Shown here in pieces: positions 1-8,566 of a DNA stretch of 19,437 nt. The position numbers and the translations under genes were made by a program. The stretch lies in contig DATARH010000223.1 of the NCBI GenBank assembly GCA_036264235.1, forward strand, positions 1-19,437, in the 5' to 3' direction. Position 1 is the stretch's first letter. Each line of letters opens with the position of its first letter. Under the pieces are notes generated by a model, which searched no databases, was not told the origin of the DNA, and saw only the letters and a program-made list of their open reading frames with translations. This DNA is from DATARH01 sp036264235 (GTDB lineage: Bacteria > Pseudomonadota > Alphaproteobacteria > ATCC43930 > CGMCC-115725).

Positions 1-1188
1 GCCGCGTTCTACGACCGGCCGGGCAGCGCCTATGCCGATCCGAACGGCCATGATTGGGGCGACAATCATCGCCGCTTCGCGCTGCTCGGCTGGGTCGCGG
101 CGGCGATCGGACGGGGCGCCGACCCGGCCTGGCAGCCAGAAATCGTGCATAGCCACGACTGGCATGCCGGGCTCGCGCCGGCCTATCTCAGAGCTGCCGG
201 CGCGCCGACCCCAAGCATTTTCACGGTCCACAACCTCGCGTATCAGGGCTTTTTCTGGTCCGGCGCGTTTCCGGAATTGGCGCTGCCGCCCGAGTATTTC
301 TCAATGTACGGGGTCGAGTATCACGGCGGTGTTTCGTTCCTGAAGGCGGGGCTGTTCTACGCTGACCGGTTGACCACGGTCAGCCCGACCTATGCCCAGG
401 AAATCCAGACCGCGGGATACGGGATGAACCTTGATGGTCTGCTGCGCGACCGGGCGGCGGTGTTGCGCGGCATCCTCAACGGGGTCGATCCGGCGATCTG
501 GTCGCCGGAGCACGACGCGACCCTGCCGCAGACCTACGGATTGCAGGACGCAGCCGCCGGAAAGGCAGCGGCGAAGGCGGCGTTGCAGCGCCGGCTGGGC
601 CTGGCCGAGGAGCCGGAGGCGCCGCTGTTTGGGGCGGTGACGCGGCTCACCTGGCAGAAGGGCATGGATTTGGTGTTGCAGGCGATCCCCGGTCTGGTCG
701 GGATGGGCGGACAATTGGCCCTGCTCGGCTCGGGCGAAGGGGACCTGGAGAGCGGCTTCTCGAGCGCCGTCGACGCGCATCCGGGCCGCATCGGGGTGTA
801 TCTCGGCTACGACGAGGATTTGTCGCATCTGATCATCGCCGGTTCCGATTGCGTTCTGGTGCCATCGCGCTTCGAGCCGTGCGGGCTGACGCAGCTCTAT
901 GGATTGCGCTACGGCACCTTGCCGGTGGTGCGGCGCACCGGTGGCCTGGCAGATACCGTCGTCGATGCCAATGCGGTGACGCTCGCCGACGGCAGCGCCA
1001 CCGGTTTCGTGTTCGAGGAGGGTTACGCCGACGCGCTGCTCGGCGCGGTGCAGCGCGCGATCGCGCTCTATCCGGAGAAGGCGAGTTGGCAGCGGGTCAT
1101 GCAGCAGGCGATGACGCGCGACTTCAGCTGGGAAGCCTCGGCGCGGCAGTATTTGGCTTTATACCGCGAGTTGGTGCCGGCGGCCTGA
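1..1188 (+). CDS. glgA: Glycogen synthase, C-terminal part (5' end outside window)
   Basis: This is ADP-glucose:alpha-1,4-glucan glucosyltransferase (GT5), a cytosolic enzyme that elongates glycogen. The frame is open from base 1, so the N-terminus, including the usual KxGG ADP-glucose loop, lies outside the window. About 395 residues are visible of roughly 480 in the family. Visible signatures are HSHDWHAGLAPAYL (visible residues 50-63), the second Rossmann domain opening with TRLTWQKG, and the GT-B active-site block SRFEPCGLTQLYGLRYGT (Glu near visible residue 292) followed by RRTGGLADTV. The stop at 1186-1188 abuts the stop of the convergent DUF2442 gene with no base between them. The rest of the glg cluster, if present, would lie upstream of this window. 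Identification is firm; only the start is unknown. Confidence 0.96.
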   Translation, partial: AAFYDRPGSAYADPNGHDWGDNHRRFALLGWVAAAIGRGADPAWQPEIVHSHDWHAGLAPAYLRAAGAPTPSIFTVHNLAYQGFFWSGAFPELALPPEYFSMYGVEYHGGVSFLKAGLFYADRLTTVSPTYAQEIQTAGYGMNLDGLLRDRAAVLRGILNGVDPAIWSPEHDATLPQTYGLQDAAAGKAAAKAALQRRLGLAEEPEAPLFGAVTRLTWQKGMDLVLQAIPGLVGMGGQLALLGSGEGDLESGFSSAVDAHPGRIGVYLGYDEDLSHLIIAGSDCVLVPSRFEPCGLTQLYGLRYGTLPVVRRTGGLADTVVDANAVTLADGSATGFVFEEGYADALLGAVQRAIALYPEKASWQRVMQQAMTRDFSWEASARQYLALYRELVPAA

Positions 1189-1470
1189 TCACTCGGCGGC
1201 CTTGGCTGCCCGCCGGGTCTGATCGCCTCTTCCAGCCAGCAGACCCGCGACCGAGATATCCTCGTCCAGTTCCTCCCAATGCAGGCCGAAGGGACTCAGT
1301 TCGTAATTCGCAAGCTGCTCTCGTGTTGCACTCGCAAGCCGCGGAAACCACGACAGCGGCACGCCAAGAGTACGACCGTCCGACAGCTCCACAGTCATTC
1401 TGGTGTCGTTGAAGCTGATGCCGACGGGTTTAACCAAAGAACTCTGCCCAGGCTCTTTCGATCTGCTCAC
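1189..1470 (-). CDS. DUF2442 family protein
   Basis: A 93-residue soluble protein of the DUF2442 family. The core runs from KPVGISFNDTRMTVELSDG through PLSWFPRL to the C-terminal ELDEDISVAGLLAGRG, which is the family's typical ending. The GTG start at 1470 is chosen because GAGGAAA lies 5-6 bases upstream; the next conventional start would remove the first beta strand. The start lies inside the preceding DUF4160 gene (41-base overlap with its restored frame), so the two are translationally linked. DUF4160 and DUF2442 genes are commonly paired. This arrangement resembles a two-gene toxin-antitoxin-like module, but no activity is established for it here and that reading is inference. It is last in the minus-strand run and ends directly against glgA. 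Confidence 0.85.
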   Translation of the reverse strand: MSRSKEPGQSSLVKPVGISFNDTRMTVELSDGRTLGVPLSWFPRLASATREQLANYELSPFGLHWEELDEDISVAGLLAGRGDQTRRAAKAAE

Positions 1471-1671
1471 GGTTTTCCTCGATCAGCTTCCGTATATCGC
1501 GCAGTTCCCTGGAGCTAAAGCCGCGACTGCGTGCGTCGGGCAAACCGGGCCGCAGCCAAAGCTTGGCCTCGCAATCCGCCCGCCGCACATGAATATGGGC
1601 GGCTCTCGCGGGGTGCCCTCATCCGAATAGAAGAAGAACCGAAAGCCGCCACCGCGGAAGACGACCGGCAT
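1430..1671 (-). pseudogene. DUF4160 family protein, disrupted by a one-base frameshift
   Basis: From the ATG at 1671 the protein begins MPVVFRGGGFRFFFYSDEG, the classic DUF4160 opening, and runs to REPP. It then leaves the family sequence. Shifting frame by one base at the C run at 1597-1599 restores HIHVRRADCEAKLWLR, a stretch containing SRGFSSRELRDIRKLIEENR, and an ending in AWAEFFG with a TAA at 1430-1432. The restored product would be about 80 residues, the normal family size. One C is therefore missing, by mutation or sequencing error. Without repair the frame reads on to a stop at 1483. It starts 10 bases after the FDH-like gene and overlaps the DUF2442 gene, so it sits in the same transcript. 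Confidence 0.8.
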
Positions 1672-1681
1672 TCAACCGAGA

Positions 1682-2629
1682 TCACGCTCCCAAGATCGTG
1701 CCGACCGGGATGTTGACGTCAGAGGATTTGACCTTCGCGCCGTCGCCGAGGCGGACACGCGACACCTCGACAAAGCCGCCCTGGCAGTGAATACGCAGTC
1801 CCTCGGAGCCGGCCGAGACGACCTCGCCGATCTTCTTGCCGCGCACCGCGCCAAAGGTCGGGGCGATGATTTTCTTGGCGTCGAACAGATAGAGCTTCTG
1901 TTCCTTCTGCTCCTCCCCTTCGCCGGATTTGTAGGTCGTCCAGGCGCCCGGCGCCGGATTGCAGCCGCGGATCAAATCGTAGACGAAATCGACGTGATTG
2001 GCCCAGTTGACGCGGGCTTCGGCGTCGCGCACCCAGCCCTCGTAGGTTGCCTGCCCCTCGTCCTGGGTCCATTCGGTGGCGCGGCCGGCGGTGACGAGAT
2101 CGGCGGCCTGCAGGAGCGCCTCGACCCCGAGCGGGAAAATCTTGTCGAAATAGAGCGAGGCGGCGGTGTCGTCCGGGCCGATCGGCACACGCTTCTGCAG
2201 GATCACGGGTCCCTCGTCGAGGCCCGGGGTCGGGCGAAAGATCGTCAGCCCGGTTTCGCTGCGGCCGCGAATGATCGCCCAGGGGATCGCCGCGGGGCCT
2301 CGATGCAGCGGCAGCAGCGACGGGTGGAACTGGATCATCCCGTGCTTCGGGATCGCGCAGAATTGCGGCGGCGCGAACAGCAGCACATAGGCCATCACGC
2401 CGATCTCGGCGTCGCACGCCTTCAGCGCGTCGAGCGCCTCCTGCTCCGAATATTTCGGGAAACGATAGACCGGGAGCTTCTTTTCCTCGGCGGCGGCGAC
2501 CAACGGATCGGGCCGCGAACCCGGCTTGTCCGGCGCGACGAAGACGCCGGCGATGGTGTCGCCGCGCTCGACGAAGGCCTCGAGCACGGCCTTGCCGAAG
2601 GCCTGCTGTCCGACGATCACAACGCGCAT
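1682..2629 (-). CDS. Formyltransferase-fold protein resembling the 10-formyl-THF hydrolase domain of FDH (ALDH1L1-like)
   Basis: A 315-residue cytosolic protein of the formyltransferase fold. It would usually be labelled methionyl-tRNA formyltransferase, but its sequence follows the N-terminal hydrolase domain of 10-formyltetrahydrofolate dehydrogenase more closely. Shared points are VGQQAFGKAV at the start, GVFVAPDKPG, the folate-site block FHPSLLPLHRGPAAIPW (residues 101-117), GLDEG (136-140), the QATYEGWVRDAEARVNW segment and PGAWTTY. Catalytic His102 and Asp138 are present with the same spacing as in FDH. The Asn two positions before the His in true Fmt is Gln100 here. There is no acyl-carrier or aldehyde dehydrogenase domain after it. 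It lies 39 bases after yejF and was probably transcribed with it. Likely role: 10-formyl-THF hydrolysis or formyl transfer to an unknown acceptor (inference). Confidence 0.85.
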   Translation of the reverse strand: MRVVIVGQQAFGKAVLEAFVERGDTIAGVFVAPDKPGSRPDPLVAAAEEKKLPVYRFPKYSEQEALDALKACDAEIGVMAYVLLFAPPQFCAIPKHGMIQFHPSLLPLHRGPAAIPWAIIRGRSETGLTIFRPTPGLDEGPVILQKRVPIGPDDTAASLYFDKIFPLGVEALLQAADLVTAGRATEWTQDEGQATYEGWVRDAEARVNWANHVDFVYDLIRGCNPAPGAWTTYKSGEGEEQKEQKLYLFDAKKIIAPTFGAVRGKKIGEVVSAGSEGLRIHCQGGFVEVSRVRLGDGAKVKSSDVNIPVGTILGA

Positions 2630-2668
2630 CTTCCGCTTCCTCCGGCGACGGCCAAACCCGCCCCGATC

Positions 2669-4285
2669 TTATGCCGAAACCGCGGCGAGGTCGAACGCAG
2701 CCGCCATCAAGGCGCGGGTGTAAGGGTGCTCTGGGGCGGTCATGACCTTGTCGGTTGCCCCGGACTCAACGATCTCGCCGTCCTTCATCACCAGGATCTC
2801 ATGCGCCATCGCGCGCACGACGCGCAGGTCATGGCTGATGAACAAATAGGCGAGGCCGTAGCGCGCCTGCAAATCGCGCAGCAACTCGACGATCTGCGCC
2901 TGCACCGACATATCCAATGCCGAGGTCGGCTCGTCGAGGACGAGGAATTTCGGCTTCAGCACGATGGCGCGGGCGATCGCGACGCGCTGCCGCTGGCCGC
3001 CGGAGAATTCGTGCGGGTAGCGATCGGCTGTCTCGGGATCGAGCCCGACCTCCTCGAGCGCGGTCTCGATCAACTGGCGGCGCTCCTGGGGGCTCGCACC
3101 GAGCTGGTGCACCTGCAACCCCTCGCCGACGATCTGCGCGATCGACAGCCGCGGCGACAGGCTCGAATACGGGTCCTGAAAAACGACCTGCATCTCGCGC
3201 CGCAGCGGCCGCAGCCGGCGCTGCGACTCGTCGGCGATCTCATGGCCATCGAAGCGGATGCCGCCCTCGGCATCGACCAGGCGCAGCAGGGCGAGGCCGA
3301 GCGTTGTCTTGCCGGAACCACTCTCGCCGACGACTCCGACCGTCGAGCCGGCGCGCACCGCAAGCGATACGCCATCGACCGCCTTGACGTAGCCCCGCAC
3401 GCGACGGAAGAGGCCGCTGCGGATCGGGAACCAGACCTTGATCTCGTCACCCTCGATCAGACGGGGTGCTTCAGGATCGACCGACGCGGCGGCGCCCTTC
3501 GGCTCGGCCGCCAGCAGGTGTTGGGTGTAGGGGTGTTGCGGCTGGGTGAAGATCGCCTCGGTCGGACCAGCCTCGACGATCTCGCCCTTGGTCATCACGC
3601 AGACTCGGTCGGCCATTTTGCGGACGATCGTCAAATCATGGGTGATCAGCAGCAGCGCCATCCCGAGGCGCTCCTTCAGATCGTGCAGCAACTCCAGGAT
3701 TTGCGCCTGGATCGTCACGTCGAGCGCGGTCGTCGGTTCATCGGCGATCAGGATGTCGGGCTCGTTGGCGATCGCCATCGCGATCATCACCCGCTGGCGC
3801 TGTCCACCCGACAGCTGGTGCGGATAGGCCTGCAAGCGGTTTTCGGCATCGCGCAACCCGACCAGGCGCAACAGTTCGAGCGTGCGCGCCCGCGCCGCCG
3901 AGGCGGACAGGTGCTTGTGGATGAACAACACCTCGGCGATCTGCTTCTCCAGCGTGTGCAGCGGGTTCAGCGAGGTCATCGGCTCCTGGAAGATGATCGC
4001 GATGCGGTTGCCGCGGACCTCGCGCAGCCGCGCCGGCGCGGCGCCGACCAACTCCTCGCCGGCGAAGCGGATGCTGCTTTCGGCAGTGTGCGCGGCGGCG
4101 GGGTAGGGGAGCAGCTGCAGCACTGACAATGCGGTTACCGATTTGCCGGACCCGCTCTCGCCGACCAGCGCGACGGTCTCGCCGCGATCGAGGGAAAACG
4201 ACACGCGTTTCACCGCATGCACCGGCGCGGCGCCACGCCAGCCGCCAAAGGTGACGCTCAGATCCTTGACCTCGAGCAGGCTCAC
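2669..4285 (-). CDS. yejF: Peptide ABC transporter, fused double ATP-binding protein (YejF type)
   Basis: A 538-residue protein made of two ABC ATPase domains in tandem, energising import of oligopeptides (in enterobacteria YejABEF takes up microcin C and related peptides). Domain 1 has Walker A GESGSGKS (42-49), signature LSGGQ (158-162), Walker B ILIADEP (178-184) and switch His216. Domain 2 has GESGSGKT (320-327), FSGGQ (427-431), FLVLDEP (447-453) and His485. Each is followed by the HPYT motif of the oligopeptide/dipeptide transporter C-terminal region (about 251 and 520). Length matches E. coli YejF (529). The start is a GTG overlapping the yejE stop by four bases (GTGA), indicating translational coupling. 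The binding protein YejA and permease YejB are not in the window. Confidence 0.95.
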   Translation of the reverse strand: MSLLEVKDLSVTFGGWRGAAPVHAVKRVSFSLDRGETVALVGESGSGKSVTALSVLQLLPYPAAAHTAESSIRFAGEELVGAAPARLREVRGNRIAIIFQEPMTSLNPLHTLEKQIAEVLFIHKHLSASAARARTLELLRLVGLRDAENRLQAYPHQLSGGQRQRVMIAMAIANEPDILIADEPTTALDVTIQAQILELLHDLKERLGMALLLITHDLTIVRKMADRVCVMTKGEIVEAGPTEAIFTQPQHPYTQHLLAAEPKGAAASVDPEAPRLIEGDEIKVWFPIRSGLFRRVRGYVKAVDGVSLAVRAGSTVGVVGESGSGKTTLGLALLRLVDAEGGIRFDGHEIADESQRRLRPLRREMQVVFQDPYSSLSPRLSIAQIVGEGLQVHQLGASPQERRQLIETALEEVGLDPETADRYPHEFSGGQRQRVAIARAIVLKPKFLVLDEPTSALDMSVQAQIVELLRDLQARYGLAYLFISHDLRVVRAMAHEILVMKDGEIVESGATDKVMTAPEHPYTRALMAAAFDLAAVSA

Positions 4286-5436
4286 AACTGAGCCTTGCGC
4301 GGGTCAAACGCATCGCGCACCGCCTCGCCGACAAAAATCAGCAGGCTGAGCATCAGCGCGAGGGTGGCGAAGGCGGTGATGCCGAGCCACGGCGCCTGCA
4401 GATTGGCCTTGCCCTGGGCCAGGAGCTCGCCGAGCGAGGGCGAGCCCGGCGGTAAGCCGAAGCCGAGGAAATCGAGCGAGGTCAGCGTCGTGATCGAGCC
4501 GTTGAGGATGAACGGCAGGAAGGTAATCGTCGCCACCGTCGCGTTCGGCAGAACGTGGCGCCAGATGATCATCGCATCACCGACACCAAGCGCGCGGGCG
4601 GCACGCACATAATCGAAATTGCGCGCGCGCAGAAACTCGGCGCGCACGACCGCGACGAGGCTGGTCCAGGAGAACAGCAGCATCAACCCCAGAAGCCACC
4701 AGAAATTTGGCTCGACAAAGGTGGCGAGGATGATCAGCAGGTAGAGGACCGGCAGCCCGTCCCAGATCTCGATGAAGCGCTGGAAGCCGAGATCGACGAG
4801 GCCGCCGAAATAGCCCTGCACCGCGCCGGCGGCGACGCCGACGATCGACGAGAACAGCGTCAAGGCGAGACCGAACAGCACCGAGATGCGAAAGCCGTAG
4901 ATCAACCGCGCCAGCACGTCGCGCCCCTGGTCGTCGGTGCCAAGCCAATCGATGCGCGAGGGGGCTGCCGGGTAGGGACCGGGGGCGGTGGTGATCGTGC
5001 GGTAGCTGAACGGGATCATGGGCCAAACGATCCAGCCCTTCTCCTGGACCAGCTGGATCACCGCGGGATCGCTGAAATCGGCGGCGCTCGGCAGGAAACC
5101 GCCGAAGGTCGTCTCCGGATAGTCGCGGAAGACCGGCACGTAGTAGGCGCCGTCGTACCGGACCAGCAGCGGCCGATCGTTGGCGATGAACTCGGCGAAC
5201 AGGGTCGCGCCGAACAGCGCCAGGAAAATCCAAAGGGACCAGAAGCCGCGCCGGTTGGCTTTGAAGTTTTCGATCCGCCGGCGGGTCAGCGGCGTGATCC
5301 GGCGGCCGAGGAACGTGTCGCCGGCCGGCGGCAGACGCTGCCCGGTGATCCGCGCGGTCGTCACGATACTGGCCGCGCCGGTCTCCTGCCGCACCTCGGC
5401 CGGCGATTTCGTATCGGCGGGCGGGATGTCGTTCAT
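4282..5436 (-). CDS. yejE: Peptide ABC transporter permease (YejE type)
   Basis: A 384-residue inner-membrane permease of the binding-protein-dependent transport family. The first membrane segment is about residues 66-86 (FWSLWIFLALFGATLFAEF). A periplasmic domain with the Yej-type FRDYPETTFGG segment follows. Next is the family hallmark WLGTDDQGRDVLARLIYGFR (164-183), then five further membrane segments. The cytoplasmic EAA loop that docks on the ATPase is about 277-296 (VRAARALGVGDAMIIWRHVL). It ends REAVRDAFDPRK-like (EAVRDAFDPR, 371-380), normal for this permease class. It carries roughly 40 more N-terminal residues than E. coli YejE. No clear ribosome binding site precedes the ATG, so the true start could be slightly downstream. 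It is coupled to yejF by overlap and lies 99 bases after asd on the same strand. Confidence 0.94.
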   Translation of the reverse strand: MNDIPPADTKSPAEVRQETGAASIVTTARITGQRLPPAGDTFLGRRITPLTRRRIENFKANRRGFWSLWIFLALFGATLFAEFIANDRPLLVRYDGAYYVPVFRDYPETTFGGFLPSAADFSDPAVIQLVQEKGWIVWPMIPFSYRTITTAPGPYPAAPSRIDWLGTDDQGRDVLARLIYGFRISVLFGLALTLFSSIVGVAAGAVQGYFGGLVDLGFQRFIEIWDGLPVLYLLIILATFVEPNFWWLLGLMLLFSWTSLVAVVRAEFLRARNFDYVRAARALGVGDAMIIWRHVLPNATVATITFLPFILNGSITTLTSLDFLGFGLPPGSPSLGELLAQGKANLQAPWLGITAFATLALMLSLLIFVGEAVRDAFDPRKAQL

Positions 5437-5495
5437 CGGCAGCGGCAGGCGGTTCGCATCAGCCCGTCAACGCCCCGGAGCGGCTTCCGTGGCTG

Positions 5496-5516
5496 CGGCC
5501 GATCCGACATCGGCCG
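5496..5516 (-). repeat. GC-rich stem-loop between asd and yejE
   Basis: A perfect 7-base inverted repeat, CGGCCGA and TCGGCCG, separated by seven bases. It sits 20 bases past the asd stop, in the 99-base gap before yejE. No T-run follows it on either strand, so it is a poor intrinsic terminator. It may stabilise the asd 3' end or simply reflect high GC. Confidence 0.3.
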
Positions 5517-5535
5517 ACCGAACTCCGCGCGAGGA

Positions 5536-6615
<1,080 letters not shown>

Positions 6616-6741
6616 TGCGAAACTCCCTGAGGACGCCGCCCCGAGAGACGGAGATGGGCGTCGGAGTTGTGGATTGCCTGCTGACTTACGCTGCCGACCG
6701 GCGCTTTACAAGCGGCCGGTAGCCTGCCGGATCGCCTCGCG

Positions 6742-7071
6742 ATGAGATACCCGGAATTCTGGGCGGTCTATCTCGCCGCACATGCCGATCCGCGGAATCG
6801 CGCGCTGCATTATACTGGCACAATCGGCGCCCTGGCCGCGGCCGCGCTCGGCCTGCTGATGTGGGACTGGCGGTGGCTGGTCGCGGCGCCGGTCATCGGC
6901 TATGCGCCGGCCTGGCTGGGACACCTCGTCTTCGAGCGCAACCGGCCGGCAACCTTTGCCCATCCGATCTGGTCGCTGGCCGGCGATTTCCGTATGCTGG
7001 CGCTGTTTCTGGCCGGCCGGCTCAGCGGCGAATTGCGGCGGGCCAGCGCTAGGATCGACGCCGCGAAGTGA
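6742..7071 (+). CDS. Mpo1-like (DUF962/YGL010w) membrane protein
   Basis: A 109-residue protein of the DUF962 family, whose yeast member Mpo1 is an iron-dependent dioxygenase in the alpha-oxidation of 2-hydroxy fatty acids. Conserved elements are present in order: FWAVYLAAHADPRNRALHYTGT (His14 and His23), two hydrophobic segments at about 28-41 and 45-62, GHLVFERNRPATFAHP (His61, Glu65, His74) and SLAGDFRM. The four histidines are the expected metal ligands. The protein probably sits in the inner membrane. No strong ribosome binding site is visible before the ATG, but the family N-terminus starts here. The AhpD-like gene follows after 16 bases, suggesting one transcript. Fold assignment is firm; the bacterial substrate is unknown. 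Confidence 0.88.
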   Translation: MRYPEFWAVYLAAHADPRNRALHYTGTIGALAAAALGLLMWDWRWLVAAPVIGYAPAWLGHLVFERNRPATFAHPIWSLAGDFRMLALFLAGRLSGELRRASARIDAAK

Positions 7072-7087
7072 GGTCGAGAGAGGTGTT

Positions 7088-7489
7088 ATGGCGCTGGTTC
7101 CCCTGATCGAGGACCGCGACGCGAACCCCGAGGTACGCGCCGTCTTCGACGACATCCGCGCGGCCCGCAACACCGACTTCATCAACAATTTCTGGCGGGC
7201 GCTGGCAAACGACCCTGCGAGTTTGCGGCGAACCTGGGAGAGCCTCAAGCAAGTGATGGGTCCGGGGACTCTGGACCCTCTGACGAAAGAACTTATCTAC
7301 CTCGCGGTCAGCATAACCAACGGTTGTGCCTACTGCACGGCCTCGCATGGGGCGGCAGCCAAGCGGCAGGGAATGAGCAAGGAGATGCTTGGCGAATTGA
7401 TCGCGATCGTCGGCATGGCCAACGAGACAAATCGGCTCGCCGACGGCTATCGCGTTCCGGTAGACGAGAGGTTCGAAAACCTGTTCTGA
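7088..7489 (+). CDS. AhpD/carboxymuconolactone decarboxylase-family protein
   Basis: A 133-residue all-helical protein of the CMD/AhpD superfamily. The diagnostic motif is in TKELIYLAVSITNGCAYCTASH: Glu68, the CxxC pair Cys80/Cys83 and His87, as in the proton-relay and redox site of AhpD-type peroxidases. This suggests a thiol-based peroxidase or redox partner rather than a true lactone decarboxylase, which lacks the CxxC. The ATG at 7088 has AGAGAGG just upstream, so the longer open frame reaching back into the Mpo1-like gene is not used. It is followed 66 bases later by the VOC gene. Its partner reductase cannot be identified from context. Confidence 0.9.
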   Translation: MALVPLIEDRDANPEVRAVFDDIRAARNTDFINNFWRALANDPASLRRTWESLKQVMGPGTLDPLTKELIYLAVSITNGCAYCTASHGAAAKRQGMSKEMLGELIAIVGMANETNRLADGYRVPVDERFENLF

Positions 7490-7555
7490 TGCGAGCAACC
7501 CTTCCACTGCGTGGGTCACACGCGGTACGCTGTTGGAATCTTGGAGGAAAGCCCC

Positions 7556-8501
7556 ATGGAAAACCCGTTCAACCGCGACGCCGAAAGCCTTGGCAACGTC
7601 ACCTTTCTCGAGCATCTGAACGTCGAGATCCCGAACCAGGGACTGGCGAGCGATTTTTATCTGACCGGCTGCGGCTTCACCCGCGACCCGTATCTGTTCC
7701 CCGGCACCAACAACATGTGGGTCAATATCGGCAAGAGCCAGATCCACATGCCGACCGGCGAGCCCCTGGTGTTCCGCGGCCATATCGGTATCGTGACGCC
7801 GGATCGCGAGCAGTTGCTGAACCGGTTACAGGGGGTCAAGAGCAACCTCAAGGACACCAAGTTCAAATTCAAGGAGCACAACGACCACGTGCGGGCGACC
7901 TGCCCGTGGGGCAACAAGTTCCGTTTCTATGAGCCGGACCCGGAGCGCTTCGGCAAGATCAACCTCGGTGTCCCGTTTGTCGAGTTCACGGTGCCGCCCG
8001 ACACGGCGACCGGCATCTGCCGCTTCTATCGCGAAATCCTCGGCGCCAAGGCCGAGGTTAAGGGCAACGGCGAGGGCAAGGCGGCCTATGTGACGGTCGG
8101 CGTCAAGCAGTGTCTGATCTTCCGCGAGACCGACAAGAAGCTGAAGCCGTTCGACGGCCACCATCTCCAAGTCTACGTCGAGGATTTCGGCGGGCCGCAC
8201 GACAAGCTGGCCAAGCTCGACCTGATCACGGAGGAAAGCGACCGCTGCCAGTACCGGCAAGGTGCTGTTCACGATCGAGCATGAAGTGCGCAGCATGACG
8301 CACCCGCTCTATGCGCGGCCGCTGGTCAACCGCAACCCGGCCCAGACCAACCGCAACTACATCTGGGGCGGCGACAGCTGGGTCTACAGCCTGCCCGACA
8401 CGGTCGGCCCGAGCGGGCGCCAAACCGATCCCTTGAAGGCGCCAAAGGCGCCGACGATCGCCAAGCGGCGGGCCTTACGGGCGCAGCAGGCGGCGGTTTA
8501 G
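7556..8501 (+). pseudogene. Two-module VOC-superfamily (glyoxalase/dioxygenase-like) protein, broken by a short internal deletion
   Basis: The ATG at 7556 is preceded by GGAGG. The first frame gives 234 residues of vicinal-oxygen-chelate sequence: module 1 from FLEHLNVEIPNQGLASDFY (His20), module 2 from FVEFTVPPDTATGICRFYRE, then GHHLQVYVEDF (201-211). At codon TAC 8252 the frame diverges and stops at 8284. The protein resumes in the +1 frame as TGKVLFTIEHEVRSMTHPLY and NRNPAQTNRNYIWG, ending at TAG 8499-8501. The missing part between QYR and TGK is the short loop that joins these blocks in homologues, and ACCG occurs at the join, as expected for slippage between short direct repeats. About 26-29 bases seem to be lost (inference). 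An intact copy would be about 320 residues. Substrate unknown. Confidence 0.75.
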
Positions 8502-8519
8502 TTCAGCCGCCCCTCACCC

Positions 8520-8554
8520 AGCCCTCTCCCCTCCTTGTGGGGAGAGGGCTTTTT
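8520..8554 (+). terminator. Intrinsic terminator / 12-bp hairpin after the VOC gene
   Basis: A perfect 12-base stem (AGCCCTCTCCCC with GGGGAGAGGGCT), a 7-base loop and a TTTT run. It lies 18 bases after the VOC stop and only 12 bases before the SDR start codon, so it reads as a terminator but also overlaps the SDR leader. The stem and its flanks resemble the C/T-rich palindromes scattered through many alphaproteobacterial chromosomes. Confidence 0.75.
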
Positions 8555-8566
8555 ATGAGGTGAAGC

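Noticed and set aside
1787..4126. Long plus-strand open frame (779 codons) opposite the formyltransferase-like and yejF genes
   Set aside because: It lies wholly antisense to two well-recognised genes, has low-complexity Arg/Asp/Gly/Leu content and no family motif. It is an artefact of high GC.
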